A stretch of DNA of 64,000 nucleotides from Nocardioides aromaticivorans (GCF_013408525.1 NZ_JACBZM010000001.1:1054001-1118000), one strand, 5' to 3'. Positions 20,175 through 29,624 are shown, numbered from the stretch's first letter. Notes: generated by a model from the letters alone, not told the origin. Program-made: numbers and translations.

Positions 20175-21104
20175 ATGTCCCACCGTCCGACCAGCCCCGA
20201 GTCATCAGATGTGATCATCTCCGGCGAGCTGCTCGCACCGATCTGCTCCGGCGTGGAGATCTGCTACCAGACCTTCGGCGACCCCGAGGACCCGCCGCTG
20301 CTGCTCGTGATGGGTCTCGGCGGGCCGATGACGTGGTGGGACGCCGAGCTGTGCAGCCAGCTGGCCGCGGCCGGCTTCTACGTCATCCGCTACGACAACC
20401 GCGACACCGGCCGCTCCACGAAGGTGGACGGACGGGTACGCCGCTCGCAGCTCGTGCGCGCCTTCGTGGGGGCGCCGGCCCGGGCGCCGTACTCGATCGA
20501 CGACCTGGCCTCCGACGCCTTCGGCCTGCTCGACCACCTCGACATCTCCGCCGCGCACGTCGCCGGGATCTCGATGGGCGGCATGATCGCCCAGACGATG
20601 GCGCTGCGCGCTCCGGAGCGGGTGCTCAGCCTGGCGAGCATCATGTCGACGACGGGCCGGCGCAGCGTCGGCCGCCAGCACCCGAGCCTGCTTCCCGCCC
20701 TCCTCGCCACCCGTGGGCCGGGCCGCGAGGACTACATCCGCGGCAGCCTCGCCGTCTGGAAGCTCATCGGGTCCCCTCGCTTCCAGCAGCCCGAGGACAA
20801 GCTGCGCAAGCGCGCCGGGGAGACGTGGGACCGGGGCGTGAGCCGCGCCGGCGTGATGCGGCAGATGATGGCGGTCCTGACGCAGCCGGACCGCACGGCG
20901 GCGCTCGGGCACCTGGTCGTGCCGACCCTGGTGATGCACGGCCTCGCCGACCGGATGGTGCACATCTCCGGCGGCCGCGCCACCGCGGCAGCGGTGCCGG
21001 GAGCGCGGGTGGTGTTCATCGAGGGGTGGGGCCACGACCTGCCCGCGCCGCTCTTCACGACGTTCACCCGGGCGATCCGGAGCAACGCCGACCGGGCGGC
21101 CTGA
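20175..21104 (+). CDS. alpha/beta fold hydrolase
   Basis: A 309-aa hydrolase. It has the HGGG-like turn LLLVMGLGGPMTWW (about 42-55), GFYVIRYDNRDTGRST (68-82), the nucleophile GISMGGM with Ser133, the acid in LVMHGLADRMVHI and the histidine in IEGWGHDLPAPL. It is closest in layout to the aclacinomycin methylesterase RdmC-like or 3-oxoadipate enol-lactonase-like branch; the substrate is unknown. The ATG at 20175 is favoured over an in-frame GTG-type start at 20157. Confidence 0.85.
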   Translation: MSHRPTSPESSDVIISGELLAPICSGVEICYQTFGDPEDPPLLLVMGLGGPMTWWDAELCSQLAAAGFYVIRYDNRDTGRSTKVDGRVRRSQLVRAFVGAPARAPYSIDDLASDAFGLLDHLDISAAHVAGISMGGMIAQTMALRAPERVLSLASIMSTTGRRSVGRQHPSLLPALLATRGPGREDYIRGSLAVWKLIGSPRFQQPEDKLRKRAGETWDRGVSRAGVMRQMMAVLTQPDRTAALGHLVVPTLVMHGLADRMVHISGGRATAAAVPGARVVFIEGWGHDLPAPLFTTFTRAIRSNADRAA

Positions 21105-21269
21105 GTCGTCCCTCCTGTCGCAGATGCGGCCCGTCGTCCTCCACAGAGCGCCCCCTCCGGGGCGTCCTCCACAGGCCTGCGAGCGAGCCCGGCCTCCCGT
21201 CGCCGTCCCCTCCTAGCGTCTGACTCCCGCGCCGGACCTGCCGGCGCACACCACCACTCGGGAGTGCAG

Positions 21270-21632
21270 ATGAGGATGAGGACGATCGGCCTGATGGTCG
21301 CGACGGGGCTGGTCACCGGGCTGCTGGCCCTGGCCGGCGGAGCCGCCGCGCAGGAGCGGCCCCGGGCGCCGCGCTGGGAGCCGGCCGGCGACACGATCGT
21401 GGCGGTCGAGGGCGACGCCGACCTCGGCTTCACGATCCACCACTACGACGGCACCGTGCTCTCGCCCCCGACGCTGTCGGAGACCACCGCGGAGTGCGGC
21501 GAGTACGACACCGAGGTCGCGCGGACGGCGTGCCAGGTCGAGGCCGAGACCTGGTTCCGCGACCTCGCCGACGTGCAGGCCGCCATCGCCTGGGCGCGGT
21601 ACGACGCCGGGCGGCCCCGACCGGGTCGGTGA
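21270..21632 (+). CDS. small secreted hypothetical protein
   Basis: A 120-aa protein with a signal peptide (residues 1-27, hydrophobic core IGLMVATGLVTGLLALAGG, cleavage near AAAQE). The mature part is acidic, has two cysteines (ECGEY and ACQVE) and ends in a basic proline-rich tail. No family was recognised. GGAG at 21261-21264 sits 5 nt before the ATG chosen. A GTG six nt upstream and a second ATG six nt downstream are alternatives. Confidence 0.6.
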   Translation: MRMRTIGLMVATGLVTGLLALAGGAAAQERPRAPRWEPAGDTIVAVEGDADLGFTIHHYDGTVLSPPTLSETTAECGEYDTEVARTACQVEAETWFRDLADVQAAIAWARYDAGRPRPGR

Positions 21633-21656
21633 CCTCGGCGGGGTGGGCCGGCGGGC

Positions 21657-22859
21657 TCAGCCCGCGGCGACCTCCGCGCCGGGGATGCGGCCCGCCCGCT
21701 CGTGGTCGACGGTCAGGTTCTCGCCCGTCGCGGGGTCGAAGAGGTGGATCTGGCGGCCGTCGACCCAGATCTCGGCCCCCTCCCCCTCCGTGATCCGGCT
21801 GGCGCCGTCGAGGGACACCACGAGCTGGGTGCGCATCGCCTCGCCGTCGAGGTCGCGCTCGAGCTGCTGGAGCTGCTGGGTCACCTCGGGCGGTGCCTCG
21901 AACGGGATGTAGGCGTAGGTCTCGTTGCCCAGCCACTCGACCGCGTCGACCGTGGCCGAGAAGGTGGAGCCGCTGCGGCCCTCGGCGCTCGCCAGGGAGG
22001 CGTCCTCGAAGTGCTCGGGACGGATCCCGGCGATGAGCAGTCCCCGACCGGCGGCCCGCTCGGCCTTGTCGGCCGGGATCTCGACACTGCCGAAGGGCAG
22101 CTTCACGGCGTTGCCCTCGACGGTCGCGGGCAGGAAGTTCATCGGCGGCGAGCCGATGAAGCCGGCGACGAAGAGGTTGCCCGGGTTCTCGTAGAGCTCG
22201 CGCGGCGTGGCGAGCTGCTGCAGGACGCCCCGCTTGAGGACGGCGACCCGGTCACCGAGCGTCATCGCCTCGGTCTGGTCGTGGGTGACGTAGACCGTCG
22301 TGATGCCCAGCCGCTTCTGCAGCCGCGCGATCTCGGTGCGCATCTGCCCGCGCAGCTTGGCGTCGAGGTTGGACAGCGGCTCGTCGAAGAGGAAGGCGTC
22401 GGCCTGGCGCACGATGGCCCGGCCCATCGCCACCCGCTGGCGCTGACCGCCGGACAGGTTGCCGGGCTTGCGCTCGAGGTGCTCGTTGAGCTCCAGCGTG
22501 CTCGCCGCGTCGCGGACCAGCTTGTCCACCTCGGCGTCCGGCATCTTGGCCAGGCGGAGGGGGAAGGCGATGTTCTCGTAGACCGTCAGGTGCGGGTAGA
22601 GCGCGTAGTTCTGGAAGACCATGGCCAGGTTGCGCTCGCGCGGGGCGAGGTCGTTGACCCGCCGGTCGCCGATCATCATGTCGCCCGAGGTGATGTCCTC
22701 CAGGCCGACGATCATCCGCAGCAGGGTCGACTTCCCGCACCCGGAGGGACCGACGAGGATCATGAACTCCCCGTCGGCGACGTCGATCGAGACGTCGTTC
22801 ACGGCAGGGAAGCCGTCGCCGTACTTCTTGACGATGTGGTTCATCGTGATGGCAGCCAT
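21657..22859 (-). CDS. sugar ABC transporter ATP-binding protein, UgpC/SugC type
   Basis: A 400-aa ATPase of the carbohydrate uptake (CUT1) family. Walker A GPSGCGKST is at 37-45, the Q-loop is in VFQNYALYPHLTV, the signature is LSGGQRQRVAMGRAI, and Walker B is FLFDEPLSNLDAKLR. A C-terminal regulatory OB/TOBE domain covers about 235-400. It is the last gene of a four-gene operon (binding lipoprotein, two permeases, ATPase), the same order as the mycobacterial trehalose importer lpqY-sugA-sugB-sugC. UgpC/MsmX-type ATPases can serve several importers. Confidence 0.92.
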   Translation of the reverse strand: MAAITMNHIVKKYGDGFPAVNDVSIDVADGEFMILVGPSGCGKSTLLRMIVGLEDITSGDMMIGDRRVNDLAPRERNLAMVFQNYALYPHLTVYENIAFPLRLAKMPDAEVDKLVRDAASTLELNEHLERKPGNLSGGQRQRVAMGRAIVRQADAFLFDEPLSNLDAKLRGQMRTEIARLQKRLGITTVYVTHDQTEAMTLGDRVAVLKRGVLQQLATPRELYENPGNLFVAGFIGSPPMNFLPATVEGNAVKLPFGSVEIPADKAERAAGRGLLIAGIRPEHFEDASLASAEGRSGSTFSATVDAVEWLGNETYAYIPFEAPPEVTQQLQQLERDLDGEAMRTQLVVSLDGASRITEGEGAEIWVDGRQIHLFDPATGENLTVDHERAGRIPGAEVAAG

Positions 22860-22874
22860 GACAGGTTCCCTCCG

Positions 22875-23708
22875 TTAGCCCTTCACCGCACCGGAGGTGA
22901 GGCCGGCGACGATCTTGCGCTGGAAAATCAGGACGATGACGATGATCGGGATGGTCGCGATGACCGCTCCCGCGGCGAGCAGGGACGCCGGCCGGTTGAA
23001 CGGGTCGGCGCCCACGAAGAACGACAGTGACGCCGGGATCGGCCGGGCGTTCTCCGTCGAGGTGAGCGAGATGCCGAAGACGAAGTCGTTCCAGGCGAAG
23101 AAGAAGGTCAGGATCGCCGCGGTGAAGACACCGGGCGCGGCCAGCGGCACGATCACCTTCCGGAACGCCTGCCACGACGTGGCACCGTCCACCTGGGCGG
23201 CCTGCTCCATCTCCCACGGGATCTCGCGGAAGAAGGCCGAGAGCGTCCAGATCGCCAGCGGCAGCGTGAACGACATGTACGGGATGATCAGGCCCGGCCA
23301 CGTGTCGTAGAGCCCGATGGCGCGCCACATGTCGAACAGCGGGCCGATGAGCGACACGACCGGGAACATCGCGATCGCCAGCGAGATCGTCAGCACGAGC
23401 TTCTTCCCGCGGAACTCCAGCCGCGCGATCGCGTACGCCGCCAGCGTCGCCACGATCACCGACAGCAGGGTCGCGATCAGGCTGATGCCGATCGAGTTGA
23501 GGATCGCGCGGCGGAACTGCTCGTTGTCCCAGACCGCCTTGTAGTTGTCCCAGCCGGCGCCCGCCCCGTCGGCGGGGAAGAAGCCGGGGCTGCCGGTCGT
23601 GATCGCGGCCTCGGACTTGAAGGACAACGAGATGATCCAGGCCACCGGCAGGAGGCACCAGACGAGGATCAGCAGGCACCCGACGACGGTTCCGATGCGG
23701 TTCTTCAT
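22875..23708 (-). CDS. carbohydrate ABC transporter permease (SugB/MalG type)
   Basis: A 277-aa CUT1 permease with six membrane segments. The coupling loop EQAAQVDGATSWQAFRKVIVPLAAPGVFTAAIL (about 165-197) carries the EAA motif, and a C-terminal QRKIVAGLTSGAVKG tail is typical of MalG-like subunits. The ATG at 23708 lies 2 nt after the stop of the other permease. The substrate is inferred from the binding protein (trehalose or another glucoside). Confidence 0.92.
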   Translation of the reverse strand: MKNRIGTVVGCLLILVWCLLPVAWIISLSFKSEAAITTGSPGFFPADGAGAGWDNYKAVWDNEQFRRAILNSIGISLIATLLSVIVATLAAYAIARLEFRGKKLVLTISLAIAMFPVVSLIGPLFDMWRAIGLYDTWPGLIIPYMSFTLPLAIWTLSAFFREIPWEMEQAAQVDGATSWQAFRKVIVPLAAPGVFTAAILTFFFAWNDFVFGISLTSTENARPIPASLSFFVGADPFNRPASLLAAGAVIATIPIIVIVLIFQRKIVAGLTSGAVKG

Positions 23709-23710
23709 GA

Positions 23711-24649
23711 TCAGGACTCCTGCCGTGCCTGCGCCAGGTCGACGCGGAAGAGCTTGACGATGAGGAAGGCGACCAGGAGCACCGACAGGAAGAGCAGCAC
23801 CGAGAGCGCGGAGCCGAGCCCGAGCTGGAACTGCTCGATGGTCTGGCGATAGGTCAGGAAGCTGATCGACTCGGTCCGTTGCGCCCCGGCCGTCATCACG
23901 AAGATGTTGTCGAAGATGCGGTAGGCGTCGAGGGCCCGGAAGAGGACGGCGACCATGATCGCCGCCCGCATGTTCGGGAGGATCACCTTCGTCAGCCGCT
24001 GGGTCCAGGTGGCGCCGTCGACCTTGGCCGCCTCGATCATGTCCTCGCTGACCTGGGCGAGGCCGGCGAGCAGGAGCAGCGACATGAACGGCGTGGTCTT
24101 CCAGATCTCCGAGACCATGATCGCGATCACCGCGGGCGTGGTGTCCCCGAACCAGTTGAACTCGTCGCCGACGAACGGCAGCCACCCGTTGATGAAGCCG
24201 TTCTGGAACGAGAACGCGAACTGCCAGGCGAAGCCGGAGACGACGGTGATGATGCCGTAGGGCACCAGGATCGAGGTCCGGATGACGCCCCGAGCGAAGA
24301 TCACGCGGTGCATCACCATCGCGAAGATGAAGCCGATCACCAGCTCCACCGCCACGGTGACGACCATGTACAGGACCGTCACCCCGGTCGTCTGCCAGAA
24401 GAGCGGGTCGGTCAGCGCCGTGAGGTAGTTGCCCAGCCCGACGAAGTTGCGGTCGTCGGGGGCGGTGAGCGCGTAGTCGAAGGTCGACAGGTAGATCGCG
24501 CGGAGCATCGGGAACGCCGTGACGACCAGCATCAGCACGATGGCCGGGGCCACCAGCTTCTGCCCGAGCCGGGTCTCGGCCCGCGCGCGGTCGCTGGGCC
24601 CGGACTTCTGCGCCGGCAGCGCGGCGGCGGGAACGCTTGTCGAGCTCAC
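23711..24649 (-). CDS. sugar ABC transporter permease (SugA/MalF type)
   Basis: A 312-aa CUT1 permease with six membrane segments after a 30-residue cytoplasmic N-terminus. The EAA loop EDMIEAAKVDGATWTQRLTKVILPNMRAAIMVAV lies at about 205-238. The GTG at 24649 overlaps the stop of the binding-protein gene as GTGA. Its order and type match SugA of the mycobacterial trehalose importer. Confidence 0.92.
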   Translation of the reverse strand: MSSTSVPAAALPAQKSGPSDRARAETRLGQKLVAPAIVLMLVVTAFPMLRAIYLSTFDYALTAPDDRNFVGLGNYLTALTDPLFWQTTGVTVLYMVVTVAVELVIGFIFAMVMHRVIFARGVIRTSILVPYGIITVVSGFAWQFAFSFQNGFINGWLPFVGDEFNWFGDTTPAVIAIMVSEIWKTTPFMSLLLLAGLAQVSEDMIEAAKVDGATWTQRLTKVILPNMRAAIMVAVLFRALDAYRIFDNIFVMTAGAQRTESISFLTYRQTIEQFQLGLGSALSVLLFLSVLLVAFLIVKLFRVDLAQARQES

Positions 24650-25965
24650 AGCAGCGACTTCCCTTCGAGCACGTCCTGCAGGTACTTGCCGGACTTCTCG
24701 GGCGTGCTGTCCGGGTCGACCGAGGTCGGTGAGTGCCAGCGGGCCTGGATCGCGCCCGAGATCATCGCGTAGAACGCGCTCTTGGGCCGGGGGCCGCCTT
24801 CGTCGACGCTGGTGCGGAACAGCTCGATGAGGTCCTTCGGGTAGTTGCCGCTGGCCGCCACCTCGTCGTACGCCGAGTTGGTCGACGGCATCAGGCCGGC
24901 GTCGAGCGCGAGGTCGACCTGGGCCTGCTTGGAGGTGATGCACTCGGCGGCCTCCATGGCCCAGTCCGGGTGCTCGGAGTAGGCGCCGACCCCGATGTCG
25001 ATCCCGCCGACCGGCGGCTTCGACTCCTCGCCGGCGACGGTCTGCGGGTAGCGCGTCCAGCCGAGGTCCTTGAACTGCTCCGGGGTGGTGGGCTTGCCGT
25101 CGCCGGGCTCGTAGTTCTTGTAGACGAAGGTCCAGTTGACCATGAACTCGCCCGGGCCCTCGGCCGGGAACATCTGGCCGAGGCTGGTGCCCTCGTTGGA
25201 GACGGACAGGTCCGGCTGGGCGGCCGGGGAGTCGGCGAGCTTCTGGATGATCGCGGCTGCCTTGCGCCCGGCGTCCGAGTCGAGGTCGACCTTCGCGTCG
25301 CGGCCGGCCTCGGTGTCGGAGACGATGTCGCCGCCGGCTCCCTGGACGAGGGCGTTGATCCACACGACGTAGGCCTCGTACTTGTTGGCCTGGACGCCGA
25401 CGGTGCCGCCCTCGGCGGCCGCTGCCTCGATCACCTGGTCCCACGTGACCGGCTTGGTCATGTCGAGGCCCGCCGCCTCGGCGAGCGACTTGCGGTACCA
25501 GAGCACCTGGGTGTTGGCCCAGAGCGGGATGGCGAAGACCTTGTCGTCCCAGGTGACCGTCTCAGCCGCGCCCGAGAGGTAGTCGCCCTCGCCCTCGACG
25601 CTCTGCTGGACGCTGTCGGCGATCGGGCCCTCCACCTCCTGGAGCCAGCCGGCGTTGGCGAACTCGGCCACGAACACGGGGTCGAGGTTCATCAGGTCGG
25701 TCGACGAGTCCTCCGCCGCGAGGCGCCGTGCCAGCTGCGTCCGCTGGTCCGTGGCGCCCGAGGGCAGCAGCTGGACCTCGAGGTCGTAGTCGCCGGTGCT
25801 GCACTCCTTGGCGTACTTCTCGAAGACCGGCACCCCGTCCGGGTTCACGTACCAGTTCAACCTGGGCTTGCCCGAGTCGCTGCACGCAGCCAGTGCAGTG
25901 CTCGCCAGCACGCCAGCGACCGCAACCGCAGCTGCGCGCCCTGGCCTGGTTCGTCTCGACGTCAT
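24646..25965 (-). CDS. LpqY-like sugar-binding lipoprotein (ABC transporter)
   Basis: A 439-aa extracytoplasmic binding protein. The signal peptide ends in the lipobox LAAC (C28). Segments such as QRTQLARRLAAEDSSTDLMNLD, VFAIPLWANTQVLWYRKSL and VGVQANKYEAYVVWINALVQGAGG recall mycobacterial LpqY, the trehalose-recycling binding protein, from memory of that sequence. Together with the gene order this makes a trehalose or related disaccharide the likely ligand. It is divergent from the DUF4032 gene (131 bp between the starts). Confidence 0.85.
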   Translation of the reverse strand: MTSRRTRPGRAAAVAVAGVLASTALAACSDSGKPRLNWYVNPDGVPVFEKYAKECSTGDYDLEVQLLPSGATDQRTQLARRLAAEDSSTDLMNLDPVFVAEFANAGWLQEVEGPIADSVQQSVEGEGDYLSGAAETVTWDDKVFAIPLWANTQVLWYRKSLAEAAGLDMTKPVTWDQVIEAAAAEGGTVGVQANKYEAYVVWINALVQGAGGDIVSDTEAGRDAKVDLDSDAGRKAAAIIQKLADSPAAQPDLSVSNEGTSLGQMFPAEGPGEFMVNWTFVYKNYEPGDGKPTTPEQFKDLGWTRYPQTVAGEESKPPVGGIDIGVGAYSEHPDWAMEAAECITSKQAQVDLALDAGLMPSTNSAYDEVAASGNYPKDLIELFRTSVDEGGPRPKSAFYAMISGAIQARWHSPTSVDPDSTPEKSGKYLQDVLEGKSLL

Positions 25966-26083
25966 TGTCCAGCTCACCCCTCCCGAGGATGTGGCCTGCG
26001 TCACTGGGTCTACCCCAGAGAGAGGGCACTTGTCCACGTTGTTGCAGGAGCCCAGTGCCCGTGACGGCGATTCCCAGACGTCG

Positions 26084-26089
26084 TAGGTT
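26084..26089 (+). promoter_or_regulatory. putative -10 box (TAGGTT) of the DUF4032 gene, leaderless type
   Basis: TAGGTT ends 7 nt before the ATG at 26097. No Shine-Dalgarno sequence is visible. Confidence 0.4.
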
Positions 26090-26096
26090 CTTCGTC

Positions 26097-27299
26097 ATGG
26101 CGCTCCACGTCGTCGCCAGTCGCACCGATCCGGCCCTGTTCCGGCTGCCGTGGTCGCGCCCGCTCGCGGAGTGGGACGACTGGTACGTCGTGCCGCTCCC
26201 GCTCGGCCTGTCGCGCCACGTCGTGCGCGTGGTCCAGGTGAACCGCCAGTTCCTCGCCGTCAAGGAGACGACGGAGGAGCTGGCCCTGCGGGAGTACGAG
26301 CTGCTGCGCGACCTGCAGCGCCTCGACCAGCCGGCCGTCGTACCTCGTGGGGTGGTGACGGGGCGCACCGACCTCGACGGCAACCCGCTGCCGGCGGCCC
26401 TGCTGACCGAGCACCTGCACTACTCGCTGCCCTACCGCACGGTCTTCCAGCACGGCCTCCGGGCCGAGCAGGTCCCGGCCCTCGTCGACGCCCTCGTCGT
26501 GCTGCTGGTGCGGCTGCACCTGATCGGCTTCTTCTGGGGCGACGTGTCGCTGTCGAACGCCCTCTTCCGCCGTTCTGCCGGGGGTTTCGCCGCCTTCCTC
26601 GTCGACGCGGAGACCGGCGAGCTGCGCGAGAGCGTGTCGGACGCGATGCGCGAGCACGACCTGACGGTGGGGGTCGAGAACATCTTCGCCGAGCTGCTCG
26701 ACCTGCAGGCCAGCGGCGACACCGATATCGACGTGGACGGCCAGGCCGTGGTCGCGCACCTCGCCGAGCAGTACCACTCGCTGTGGGACGAGCTGACCGC
26801 CGCGGAGGAGTTCGGGACCGACGAGTGGTCCCGTGTCGAGCAGCGGATCGCGCGCCTCAACGACCTCGGGTTCGACGTCGACGAGCTCGACGTGCAGGCC
26901 GACTCCGACCGGGTCAGGATCCAGCCGAAGGTCGTCGAGGCCGGCCACCACCGGCGCGAATTGCACGACCTGACGGGCCTTTCGGTCGAGGACAGCCAGG
27001 CGCGCAAGCTCCTCAACGACCTCGCCGCGTTCACCGCCCACTTCGGGTACGACGACGAGGACCGCGCCGTCGTCGCGCGACGCTGGCTGCACACGATCTA
27101 CAGCCCGATCGTCGCGCTGCTGCCCGACGAGCTGGCGCGGCGGATCGCCCCGGCGGAGTACTTCCACGAGGTGATGGAGCACCGGTGGGCGCTGTCCGAC
27201 GAGGCCGGCCACGAGGTCGACATCTTCGACGCGGCACGCGACTACGTCGCGAACGTCCTCCCCCACCGGCCGCCGGACTCCCCGTCGGACCTGCGCTGA
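26097..27299 (+). CDS. DUF4032 domain-containing protein with kinase-like residues
   Basis: A 400-aa cytoplasmic protein. The N-terminal half looks like a small-kinase fold: FLAVKE with K56, a following Glu (E66), FFWGDVSLSN with D149 and N154, and FLVDAET with D170, in the order of the kinase Lys, Glu, HRD-Asp, Asn and DFG-Asp. The C-terminal half (DUF4032, about 215-390) is helical and family-specific. Its function is unknown. A protein or small-molecule kinase role is inferred from these residues only. It diverges from the sugar-transport operon. Confidence 0.82.
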   Translation: MALHVVASRTDPALFRLPWSRPLAEWDDWYVVPLPLGLSRHVVRVVQVNRQFLAVKETTEELALREYELLRDLQRLDQPAVVPRGVVTGRTDLDGNPLPAALLTEHLHYSLPYRTVFQHGLRAEQVPALVDALVVLLVRLHLIGFFWGDVSLSNALFRRSAGGFAAFLVDAETGELRESVSDAMREHDLTVGVENIFAELLDLQASGDTDIDVDGQAVVAHLAEQYHSLWDELTAAEEFGTDEWSRVEQRIARLNDLGFDVDELDVQADSDRVRIQPKVVEAGHHRRELHDLTGLSVEDSQARKLLNDLAAFTAHFGYDDEDRAVVARRWLHTIYSPIVALLPDELARRIAPAEYFHEVMEHRWALSDEAGHEVDIFDAARDYVANVLPHRPPDSPSDLR

Positions 27300-27319
27300 C
27301 GGGGAGCCCGGCGGGCGTC

Positions 27320-28378
27320 CTACGACGGACGCACGAGGATCTTGACGTTCTCCTCCTTGTTGCGGATGAGCTCCTCGAAGCCGCCCACGACGAGGTCGTC
27401 GAGACCGATCCGGCCGGTGATGAACTGGTGCGGGTCGACCTTCCCCCGGGCGATCAGGTCGATCGTCGGACGGTGGTCGTCGGCGTACGCGAGGCTGCCG
27501 AGCACGTTGACCTCGCGGAAGACGAGGTCGTTCATCGCGACCGACGCCTCGTGGCCCCAGATCGCGACGTTGACGCACGTGCCGCCGGCCCGGGTCGACT
27601 GGATCGCCGTCTTCAGGACGACGTCGACGCCCGCGCACTCGAAGGTGACGTCGGCGCCGCGCCCCTTGGTCAGCTCCATGACCTCCGCGACGACGTCCGT
27701 CGACGTCGGGTCGAGCACGTGGGCGGCCCCCGCGACCGCGGCCTTCTCCTTGCGGACCGCGGCCGGCTCCACCACGATCACGTCCTCGACGCCCACGGCT
27801 CGCAGCGCGGCGGTGGTGACCAGGCCGATCGGCCCGGCGCCGTACACGACGGCGGTGTGGTCCGGGCGCGTGCCGGCGAGGCGGACCGCGTGGTAGGCGA
27901 CCGCGAGCGGCTCGACGAGCGCGCCGACGTCGGTGCCGAGCTCACCGAGGGGGTGGATCCAGCGACGCTCGGCGACGACGTACTGCGAGAAGCCACCGCC
28001 CATCCCCGAGAGCCCGACGAAGCCGAGCGACTGGCACACGTTGTAGCGGCCGTTGGTGCAGGCGTCGCACCGCCCACAGATGATGTACGGCTCGACGACC
28101 ACGCGGTCGCCGACCCGCAGGTCCGTCACCCCCTCGCCCAGCTCGGCGACGACGCCGGCGAACTCGTGGCCGAGGGTGATCGGGACGGTCTCGCCGGTCA
28201 GCGGGTGCGGCGCATCGGCCGGGGGCGCGAAGATCGGGCCCTCCAGGTACTCGTGGAGGTCGGTGCCGCAGATGCCGCACCACTCCACCTCCACCTTGAC
28301 GGTGCCGGGCCGGACCGCCGGCTCGGGGACGTCCTCGATGCGGATGTCCCCGCGACCGTGGAATCGGGCTGCCTTCAT
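27320..28378 (-). CDS. zinc-dependent alcohol dehydrogenase, 2,3-butanediol dehydrogenase type
   Basis: A 352-aa medium-chain dehydrogenase. The catalytic zinc site is C37 (WCGICGTD), H71-E72 (GHEFAGVV) and a distal Glu in GALVEPLAV. The structural zinc site is C101, C104, C107 and C115. The NAD-binding motif is VYGAGPIGLV (about 178-187). The insertion PIFAPPADAPHPLTGETVP before GHE is typical of (R,R)-butanediol dehydrogenases. It lies 40 nt downstream of the polytopic membrane protein gene and is probably co-transcribed. Other secondary alcohols are possible substrates. Confidence 0.88.
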   Translation of the reverse strand: MKAARFHGRGDIRIEDVPEPAVRPGTVKVEVEWCGICGTDLHEYLEGPIFAPPADAPHPLTGETVPITLGHEFAGVVAELGEGVTDLRVGDRVVVEPYIICGRCDACTNGRYNVCQSLGFVGLSGMGGGFSQYVVAERRWIHPLGELGTDVGALVEPLAVAYHAVRLAGTRPDHTAVVYGAGPIGLVTTAALRAVGVEDVIVVEPAAVRKEKAAVAGAAHVLDPTSTDVVAEVMELTKGRGADVTFECAGVDVVLKTAIQSTRAGGTCVNVAIWGHEASVAMNDLVFREVNVLGSLAYADDHRPTIDLIARGKVDPHQFITGRIGLDDLVVGGFEELIRNKEENVKILVRPS

Positions 28379-28418
28379 GGTGCTTCCTCTCGTGGTGGGT
28401 GGATCGTGGTGGCGGCGG

Positions 28419-29609
28419 TCAGCCGGCCGGGACGGGGGGCACGTCCGCCGCGGGCGCGACGGGAGCGTGCAGCTCGGCGGGTGGCTCCTCGGGCTGTCCG
28501 GCGGCCTCGGGAGCGCGCAGCGGGTAGGAGCCGAAGCCCACGACGTAGAGCAGCGTCACGAGCGCGAACCAGTCGAGGAAGCCGAGTGCATTGCCGTGCA
28601 GCGCCCCCGCGACGGGCGGCTCGTGCAGCACGTGCTCGGCGAGGACGTAGTAGTAGGCGACGAAGGTCACCACCGCCAGCCCGAAGGTGATCGCCGCCCG
28701 GCACACCAGGTTGACCGCGGTGCCGTACGACGTGGGCCGGTTGCCGAAGGCGTTGCCCCAGAAGATCATCCAGGCGACCCAGCACACGCCGATCTGCGCC
28801 GGGAACTGGTCGAGCGCGGCGCCGAGCTGGTCAGCCGTCACGCTGCCCACGACGACCTCCACGACGAGGCGAAGAGCGAGGAAGAGCACCGTGCCGAGGA
28901 CGACATTCCCGACCAGCGACGCGAGGGCCACGCTCGCCCGGCCGCCGGCGAGCCGCCAGGGCCAGTTCTCCCAGCACAGCCCGGTCAGGACGATGGCGAT
29001 GACCACGCTGTAGTACCAGCCGAGCAGGGCGTTCAGCTCGAGGACCGGCCCACCCTCGGGGACCCGCGCAGCGACGGCCGGGATGCCGAGGACGACGTAC
29101 AGCAGGATCGTGGGGCCGAGCAGGAAGGCGATCTCGCAGAGCCCCACCATCGGCTGGCGCAGCCCGCGGTCGGTCCACGGCCAGTGGTTCCAGTTGACCA
29201 CCGCCATGACGTAGGTGGAGAACCCGAAGAGGACGAAGAGCGCGCCCGTGAAGTAGCCGAGCCCGCCCTCACGCCCGCCGGCGAAGTTGGGGTCCAGGGC
29301 GCCGAGGCCGTGGGCCAGGAGCCAGGTCACCGCCACCGCGAAGGTCGCGGTCGCCGTGGTGAAGGCGACACCGCGCCACGGCTGGGGGATGCGGTCGAAC
29401 CCGGCGAGCTCGAGGTTGAAGCCCGTCCAGACGACGAACATCAGGGCCCAGAAGAGCGCCGCGTTGAACGGGAGCGGGTAGACGCCGAGGGGACTCGTCT
29501 CGGGGTCGGCCAGGAGGTACCAGCCGAGGAGGCTGGCGGTGACGACGACCGCCAGGTTCGCGAGCCCGAAGGCCCACCACGCCATGGGGCGCTGGGTGCT
29601 GTGCTGCAT
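28419..29609 (-). CDS. polytopic membrane protein of unknown function
   Basis: A 396-aa protein with about ten predicted membrane segments and a cytoplasmic Pro/Ala-rich tail (about 358-396). Two loops carry a duplicated tryptophan motif, WNHWPW (140-145) and WENWPW (213-218), and WVAWMIFWGNAFGNRP (about 277-292) is a third conserved-looking loop. I do not recognise the family. It is followed by the alcohol dehydrogenase gene, so a role linked to alcohol, ketone or redox metabolism is only inferred. An interrupted palindrome lies 16 nt before its ATG. Confidence 0.75.
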   Translation of the reverse strand: MQHSTQRPMAWWAFGLANLAVVVTASLLGWYLLADPETSPLGVYPLPFNAALFWALMFVVWTGFNLELAGFDRIPQPWRGVAFTTATATFAVAVTWLLAHGLGALDPNFAGGREGGLGYFTGALFVLFGFSTYVMAVVNWNHWPWTDRGLRQPMVGLCEIAFLLGPTILLYVVLGIPAVAARVPEGGPVLELNALLGWYYSVVIAIVLTGLCWENWPWRLAGGRASVALASLVGNVVLGTVLFLALRLVVEVVVGSVTADQLGAALDQFPAQIGVCWVAWMIFWGNAFGNRPTSYGTAVNLVCRAAITFGLAVVTFVAYYYVLAEHVLHEPPVAGALHGNALGFLDWFALVTLLYVVGFGSYPLRAPEAAGQPEEPPAELHAPVAPAADVPPVPAG

Positions 29610-29624
29610 GTGGGACCACCTTGT

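Noticed and set aside
21119..21128. Third copy of CGCAGATGCG between the hydrolase and the small secreted protein
   Set aside because: A single 10-mer, not palindromic in context and far from molybdenum genes; chance occurrence is plausible, so it is not listed as an operator.
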